A stretch of DNA of 19,402 nucleotides from contig CAYNWK010000077.1 in assembly GCA_964400875.1 (NCBI GenBank), positions 1-19,402 on the forward strand, given 5' to 3'. How positions within the stretch are numbered: position 1 is the first letter of the stretch; each line of letters opens with the position of its first letter. The notes beneath the pieces were generated by a model. It ran no database searches and was not told the DNA's origin. It saw nothing but the letters and a program-made list of their open reading frames with translations. The position numbers and the translations under genes were made by a program. Source of the stretch: CAYNWK01 sp964400875 (lineage in GTDB: Bacteria; Chloroflexota; Anaerolineae; Anaerolineales; UBA4823). Shown here in pieces: positions 16,058 through 19,402 of this stretch.

Positions 16058-17722
16058 CTAAACGAGCACCGCGCCCTGGCTGGCGCTGGTCACCATGCGG
16101 GCGTAGCGGCCAAGCCAGGAAGATTCGGTGCGTGGTTCGAATTCGGGTAAAGCTGCCAGGCGCCCCTGGATTTGCTCGTCGCTGAGCCGGACGTCCAGGC
16201 GGCGTGATCCCAGGTCGATCTCGACCGTATCCCCATCCCGCAGGGCCGCGATCGGGCCGTAAGCGGCGGCTTCCGGGCTGACGTGCCCGATGCACAGGCC
16301 GCGGGTGCCGCCCGAGAAACGACCGTCCGTGATCAGGGCCACCTGCTCACCCAGGCCCATGCCCATGATGGCGGAGGTCGGGGAGAGCATCTCCTGCATG
16401 CCCGGACCGCCGCGCGGCCCTTCGTAGCGGATCACCACCACGTCGCCCGGCTCGACTTCGCTGTTGAGGATGCCGTCCAGGGCCTGCTCCTGGCTTTCGT
16501 AGATCCGCGCCGGCCCAACGTGGCGCTGGGAGCCCGCGGCTACCCCGGCGGTTTTCACAATAGAGCCCTCCGGAGCCAGGTTGCCGAACAAGACGGCCAG
16601 GCCGCCGACCGGGCTGTGCGGGTTGTCCAGCGGGCGGATCACGTCCTTTTCCCGGATGGTATAGCCGGCGATCGAGTCGCCCAGCGAGGTCCCGCTGACC
16701 GTCAGGCGCTCCATGTGCAGGGTATTTCCCGAGCGGCCGATCTCGTTTAAGATGGCCGGCACGCCGCCCGCCCGGTGGACGTCCTCCATGTGCCAGCGGC
16801 CGGAGGGGCTCACCTTGCACAGGTAGGGCACGTGGTCGGCGACCGCGTTGATCCGCTCCAGGGGATATTCCACATGAGCCTCGTGGGCCATCGCCAGCGC
16901 GTGCAGCACGGTATTGGTGCTGCCGCCCATGGCCATATCCAGCGCGAAGGCGTCGTCGAGCGCCTCCAGGGTGACCACGTCACGCGGCTTCAGGTCGGCT
17001 TCGATCAGCCTCATAATTTGGGCGGCGGATTTTTCGGCCAGCTCCTGGCGCTGGTCGGTCAATGCCAGGGCAGAGCCGTTATAGGGCAGGGCCAGGCCCA
17101 ATACCTCCAGCAGGCAGTTCATCGAATTGGCCGTGAACATGCCCGAACAAGACCCGCAGGAGGGGCAGCTGAAGTCTTCCAGGGTCTTGAGGCGCTCCGC
17201 GTCGATCGCCCCGGCTTTGTACGCGCCGACGCCCTCGAAGACCGAGATCAGGTCCACGGTCTCCCCCTGGGGGGTTTTGCCCGCCGCCATGGGCCCGCCG
17301 GAGACGAAGATGGCGGGGATGTTGACCCGCAGGGCGCCCATGATCATGCCGGGCACGATCTTGTCGCAGTTGGGGATGCAGACCATCCCGTCGAACTGGT
17401 GCGCCTGGATCATGGTCTCGACGCTGTCGGCGATCAGCTCCCGGGAGGGCAGGCTGAACTTCATGCCGCCGTGCCCCATGGCGATGCCGTCGTCCACGCC
17501 GATGGTGTTAAACTCGAAGGGCACGCCGCCGGCAGCTCGCACCGCCTCCTTCACCACGCGGCCGAAGTCTTGCAGGTGGACGTGCCCGGGGACGATGTCC
17601 ACGTAGGAGTTGACGATGGCGATGAACGGTTTCTCGAAATCCTCATCGCGCAGCCCGGTCGCCTTGAGCAGGGCCCGGTGGGGAGCACGTTCGTAGCCTT
17701 TTTTGATCTGGTCCGAGCGCAT
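16058..17722 (-). CDS. ilvD: Dihydroxy-acid dehydratase
   Basis: IlvD dehydrates the dihydroxy acids to the 2-keto acids of valine and isoleucine with an Fe-S cluster. The 554 residues include VNSYVDIVPGHVHLQDFG (38-55), EFNTIGVDDGIAMGHGGM (70-87), MVCIPNCDKIVPGM (Cys115, Cys119, Lys121) and SCPSCGSCSGMFTANSMN (Cys186, Cys189, Cys192). PGH at 45-47 takes the place where classical [2Fe-2S] dehydratases carry a ligand Cys. This resembles the E. coli-type enzyme, considered oxygen-labile [4Fe-4S]; the cluster type here is inference. It is the first enzyme gene after the leader attenuator, and its ribosome site (GAGAGG) falls just after the terminator T-tract. Confidence 0.96.
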   Translation of the reverse strand: MRSDQIKKGYERAPHRALLKATGLRDEDFEKPFIAIVNSYVDIVPGHVHLQDFGRVVKEAVRAAGGVPFEFNTIGVDDGIAMGHGGMKFSLPSRELIADSVETMIQAHQFDGMVCIPNCDKIVPGMIMGALRVNIPAIFVSGGPMAAGKTPQGETVDLISVFEGVGAYKAGAIDAERLKTLEDFSCPSCGSCSGMFTANSMNCLLEVLGLALPYNGSALALTDQRQELAEKSAAQIMRLIEADLKPRDVVTLEALDDAFALDMAMGGSTNTVLHALAMAHEAHVEYPLERINAVADHVPYLCKVSPSGRWHMEDVHRAGGVPAILNEIGRSGNTLHMERLTVSGTSLGDSIAGYTIREKDVIRPLDNPHSPVGGLAVLFGNLAPEGSIVKTAGVAAGSQRHVGPARIYESQEQALDGILNSEVEPGDVVVIRYEGPRGGPGMQEMLSPTSAIMGMGLGEQVALITDGRFSGGTRGLCIGHVSPEAAAYGPIAALRDGDTVEIDLGSRRLDVRLSDEQIQGRLAALPEFEPRTESSWLGRYARMVTSASQGAVLV

Positions 17723-17738
17723 GGATTGACCTCTCTGG

Positions 17739-17778
17739 AAAATAAAAAACGGGGCTGCCGTTTTTGGGGCAGCCCCGT
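17739..17778 (-). terminator. Intrinsic terminator of the ilv leader (attenuator)
   Basis: On the minus strand ACGGGGCTGCC (17778-17768) and GGCAGCCCCGT (17759-17749) form a perfect 11-base-pair GC-rich stem with an 8-base loop. It is followed at once by TTTTTTATTTT. This is a strong textbook intrinsic terminator. It lies between the leader-peptide stop (17805) and the ilvD start (17722), where it would stop operon transcription unless an alternative structure forms. Confidence 0.92.
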
Positions 17779-17832
17779 CAACCTGTTCTGGTGGTTATCC
17801 TGGTTTACCACTCTCTCATGGGTTTGACTGCC
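17768..17832 (-). promoter_or_regulatory. Candidate antiterminator pairing
   Basis: The leader coding segment GGCAGTCAAACC (17832-17821, end of codon 27 to codon 31) can pair with GGTTGACGGGGCTGCC (17783-17768), which contains the whole 5' arm of the terminator. The pairs are GGCAG/CTGCC plus TCAA(A)CC/GGTTGA, with CGGGG and one A bulged out. A ribosome stalled on the upstream Ile/Val/Leu codons leaves this segment free; one that reaches the stop codon disturbs it. Confidence 0.55.
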
Positions 17833-17912
17833 CAAACGGGAACTTGGCTCTCAATGCCAAGAATGAGAACCAGCAGGCTGACCAGGATAATAACGATGGA
17901 GGTAGCGAACAT
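17805..17912 (-). CDS. Branched-chain leader peptide (35 aa) of the ilv-leu operon
   Basis: This ORF encodes 35 residues, of which 16 are Ile (5), Val (6) or Leu (5). Thirteen of the fifteen residues at 6-20 (IVIILVSLLVLILGI) are branched-chain. It then runs ESQVPVWAVKPMREW to a TAA at 17807-17805. The layout matches ilv/leu leader peptides, whose translation senses charged branched-chain tRNAs. The stop lies 27 bases before the terminator stem. The codons are mixed (ATT, GTT, CTT and CTC as well as ATC and CTG), while the enzyme genes favour CTG and G/C-ending codons. The ribosome site is weak (CGGAAA before ATG). A small one-helix membrane protein is the alternative, but placement before the terminator and ilvD favours a leader. 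It may be called ilvL by function. Confidence 0.82.
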   Translation of the reverse strand: MFATSIVIILVSLLVLILGIESQVPVWAVKPMREW

Positions 17913-17945
17913 GACGTTTCCGTAATTCTTTACAATAACCTTAGT

Positions 17946-17997
17946 GCAGTTGGGCACAAGTATCTCGGCATTTTTTCGTGACCCTCTGCCCAACTGC
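17946..17997. repeat. Inverted repeat upstream of leader peptide (11-base arms)
   Basis: GCAGTTGGGCA (17946-17956) and TGCCCAACTGC (17987-17997) are perfect 11-base inverted arms separated by 30 bases. The arm centres are 41 bases apart. There is no T-tract on either strand, so it is not a terminator. It could be an operator bound by a regulator or a stem in the 5' leader RNA. Confidence 0.65.
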
Positions 17998-18001
17998 TGA
18001 C

Positions 18002-18051
18002 GTGTTGCGCTGGTAAATTCATACAACAGCGTTATTTACGCCGCGCAACAC
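18002..18051. repeat. Inverted repeat at the putative transcription start (9+6-base arms)
   Basis: GTGTTGCGC (18002-18010) and GCGCAACAC (18043-18051) are perfect outer arms. Inside them GTAAAT (18013-18018) and ATTTAC (18034-18039) also pair, leaving a 15-base loop. The outer arm centres are 41 bases apart, the same spacing as in the neighbouring repeat. One outer arm lies beside the candidate -10 box, as expected for an operator. Confidence 0.65.
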
Positions 18052-18052
18052 C

Positions 18053-18081
18053 AGTTTACACGGGGGGATACCCTTTGTCTA
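18053..18081 (-). promoter_or_regulatory. Candidate promoter of the ilv-leu operon
   Basis: On the minus strand TAGACA (18081-18076, five of six matches to the -35 consensus), 17 bases, then TAAACT (18058-18053, four of six to the -10). Transcription would start near 18046, giving about 134 bases of leader before the leader peptide. A TTGACG a few bases upstream has no -10 at standard spacing. Confidence 0.42.
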
Positions 18082-18147
18082 CCGTCAAACTACACAGGAA
18101 GCGCGCCGCTTTAGCTGTGCAAACTGTCCAAAGGCCCTTCTTGGTGG

Positions 18148-19402
18148 TTAGTCTCGCCCGGAACCCATCATCTTGTGCACGTGCAGGGCTAAATGCACCG
18201 CCAGCCGGGTCTCGGGTTTGTCCAGGTCCAGGCCGGTGATCTCGGCGATGCGCTCCAGGCGGTAGATCATGGTGTTGCGGTGGATGAACAGGGCTTCGGC
18301 AGTCTGCGAGAGGTTGCCGTGGTGTTCAAAGAAGGCCTCCAGGGTGCGGATCAGCTCCGCGCCCCCTTCGTAATCCAGCAGCGGGCCGAGGATGGACTCC
18401 TGAAAGACCGCCAGTTCGGGGTTGTGCTCGAACTGGAAGAGCAGGCGGTAGACGGAGAGGTCGGGGAAATAGAGCGGCTGGCGCTCTTTCAGCCGGCGGG
18501 CGATCTCGAGCGCCTGCCCGGCCTGGTAGAACGAGCTGCGCCACTCGCCGATCTCGGCGACCGGCAGGCCCACGCCGCAGTGGGCCGGGGAATCGGGGAA
18601 TTCCTTCAGCGATCCTTCCAGCACGGCACGGCCCAGCTCCAGCGCCTGGAGGGGGCGGGCGGAGCGGGAGTTCACCTGGCAGAAGCAGATCACCTCCGTG
18701 CCGATGGGGCTGACGAAGACCGGCAGGTTCCGGCGGGCGATCTCGCCGTTGACCAGCGTCTCCAGGCGCCGGCGGGAGGGGGGCTCGGCCGCGCTCCAGG
18801 CGAAGCGCAGCGCCGCATGGGCGTGGTTCAGGTCCACCCCGGCGGCCTGGGCCCATACCATTGTGTCGCGGGGCGATAATTGTTCCTGAAGCAGCACCGC
18901 CAGCAGGTCGCCCTTGAGGCGTTTTTCGACCTCGCGCACCGCCTTGTTGCGAGCCATCTCCACTGCGCATACGATGGCGCCTTGCTCGGCGACCAGCCGG
19001 TCGAGCGTGTCCAGCTCGCCGGCCAGGCCGACTAAAGAGAGATAACCCCGGGCGACCCCGCCGACCGTGATGGGGATCAGCAGGCGGGCCAGGTCCCCGG
19101 GGAACTCTTGGGTGAGGATGGATGCCTGGCTGCCGGCCCGCTTGCGGTCCAGCATCGGCTCCGGGAGGCTGTCCAGGGTGCCCAGCTGGGCCAGGATGTC
19201 GGGCCAGATCGACCGCAGGGCGGAGGAAGGGAACTCCGCCAGGACCCGCCCGCGCTTGTCCTGGATCAGGGCGCCGCGCCCGGAGATCTCGGCCATAGCC
19301 CTGGCCAGGCCTGCCAGGCCCTGGCCCTCGGCTTCCAATTGGGCGAGCTGGGTGTGGATGCGCGCGCCGCGCTCGATCAGCCCGGCGCGCTGGTTGACCA
19401 GC
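18148..19402 (-). CDS. PucR/CdaR-family transcriptional regulator (5' end outside window)
   Basis: This DNA-binding regulator is open to the window edge; 417 residues are visible. A sensor-like N-terminal half (ALIQDKRGRVLAEF, then LLIPITVGGVARGYLSLVG) looks GAF-like. A middle region (LKGDLLAVLLQ to VFVSPIGTEVICFCQ, CGVGLPV, SSFYQAGQALEIARRL) is of the degenerate GGDEF-like type found in PucR proteins. The C-terminus carries the PucR helix-turn-helix: FFEHHGNLSQTAEALFIHRN, then TMIYRLERIAEITGLDLDKP and ETRLAVHLALHVHKM. The frame continues upstream of the first TTG as LVNQRAGLIERGARI, so the true start is beyond 19402. It lies upstream of and in the same direction as the ilv operon, with no clear terminator in between. 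Its ligand and targets cannot be told; known relatives control purine, sugar-diacid and amino-acid catabolism. Confidence 0.88.
   Translation of the reverse strand, partial: LVNQRAGLIERGARIHTQLAQLEAEGQGLAGLARAMAEISGRGALIQDKRGRVLAEFPSSALRSIWPDILAQLGTLDSLPEPMLDRKRAGSQASILTQEFPGDLARLLIPITVGGVARGYLSLVGLAGELDTLDRLVAEQGAIVCAVEMARNKAVREVEKRLKGDLLAVLLQEQLSPRDTMVWAQAAGVDLNHAHAALRFAWSAAEPPSRRRLETLVNGEIARRNLPVFVSPIGTEVICFCQVNSRSARPLQALELGRAVLEGSLKEFPDSPAHCGVGLPVAEIGEWRSSFYQAGQALEIARRLKERQPLYFPDLSVYRLLFQFEHNPELAVFQESILGPLLDYEGGAELIRTLEAFFEHHGNLSQTAEALFIHRNTMIYRLERIAEITGLDLDKPETRLAVHLALHVHKMMGSGRD

Noticed and set aside
17946..17997. Inverted repeat as a terminator of the PucR gene
   Set aside because: No T-tract follows on either strand and the loop is 30 bases, unlike an intrinsic terminator.
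17805..18026. 73-codon version of the leader ORF starting at TTG
   Set aside because: The upstream part runs through the inverted repeats and has no ribosome site; the internal ATG at 17912 fits a leader peptide better.
17723..18147. T-box riboswitch before ilvD
   Set aside because: I looked for the TGGNACCGCG-type T-box antiterminator sequence and did not find it; a leader peptide explains the terminator better.

Overview
This 19.4 kb GC-rich window carries two amino-acid biosynthesis operons that converge tail to tail near position 5090, plus the end of a PucR-type regulator gene. It looks chromosomal: I see no mobile elements, CRISPR arrays, tRNA or rRNA genes. The combination of a LysW carrier-protein operon, Chloroflexota-like versions of ilv/leu/cimA and a PucR-family regulator suggests a bacterium of the Chloroflexota (Anaerolineae-like), probably a scaffolded draft or metagenome assembly. 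That assignment is inferred from gene content and protein style, not from a marker gene. Two runs of exactly 100 N (1943-2042 and 9008-9107) interrupt genes and are scaffolding gaps of unknown true length.

Region 1 (1-5083, plus strand) reads argG(partial)-lysW-lysX-argC/lysY-argB/lysZ-argD/lysJ-lysK. LysW is a 56-residue carrier ending in EDWGE. LysX attaches the amino acid to its C-terminal Glu. The kinase, reductase and aminotransferase then work on the tethered substrate, and LysK releases the product. Because argG leads the cluster and no homocitrate or homoisocitrate genes are visible, the likely product is ornithine for arginine rather than lysine.

Region 2 (17912-5099, minus strand) is an apparent single branched-chain amino-acid unit: leader peptide-attenuator-ilvD-ilvB-ilvN-ilvC-leuA-orf98-leuC-leuD-cimA-leuB-ilvE. 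It holds the valine and leucine pathways complete. It also has isoleucine synthesis by the citramalate route, in which CimA makes citramalate and LeuCD and LeuB carry it to 2-oxobutyrate. No ilvA is present in the window.

Region 3 (17723-18147) is the 425-base control region. It holds a candidate promoter, two long-spaced inverted repeats, a 35-residue leader peptide in which 16 residues are Ile, Val or Leu, and an intrinsic terminator just before ilvD. A segment of the leader coding region can pair with the terminator's 5' arm. Together these look like a ribosome-mediated transcription attenuator, which is the most interesting element here. Region 4 (18148-19402, minus strand) is a PucR/CdaR-family regulator whose start lies beyond the window.
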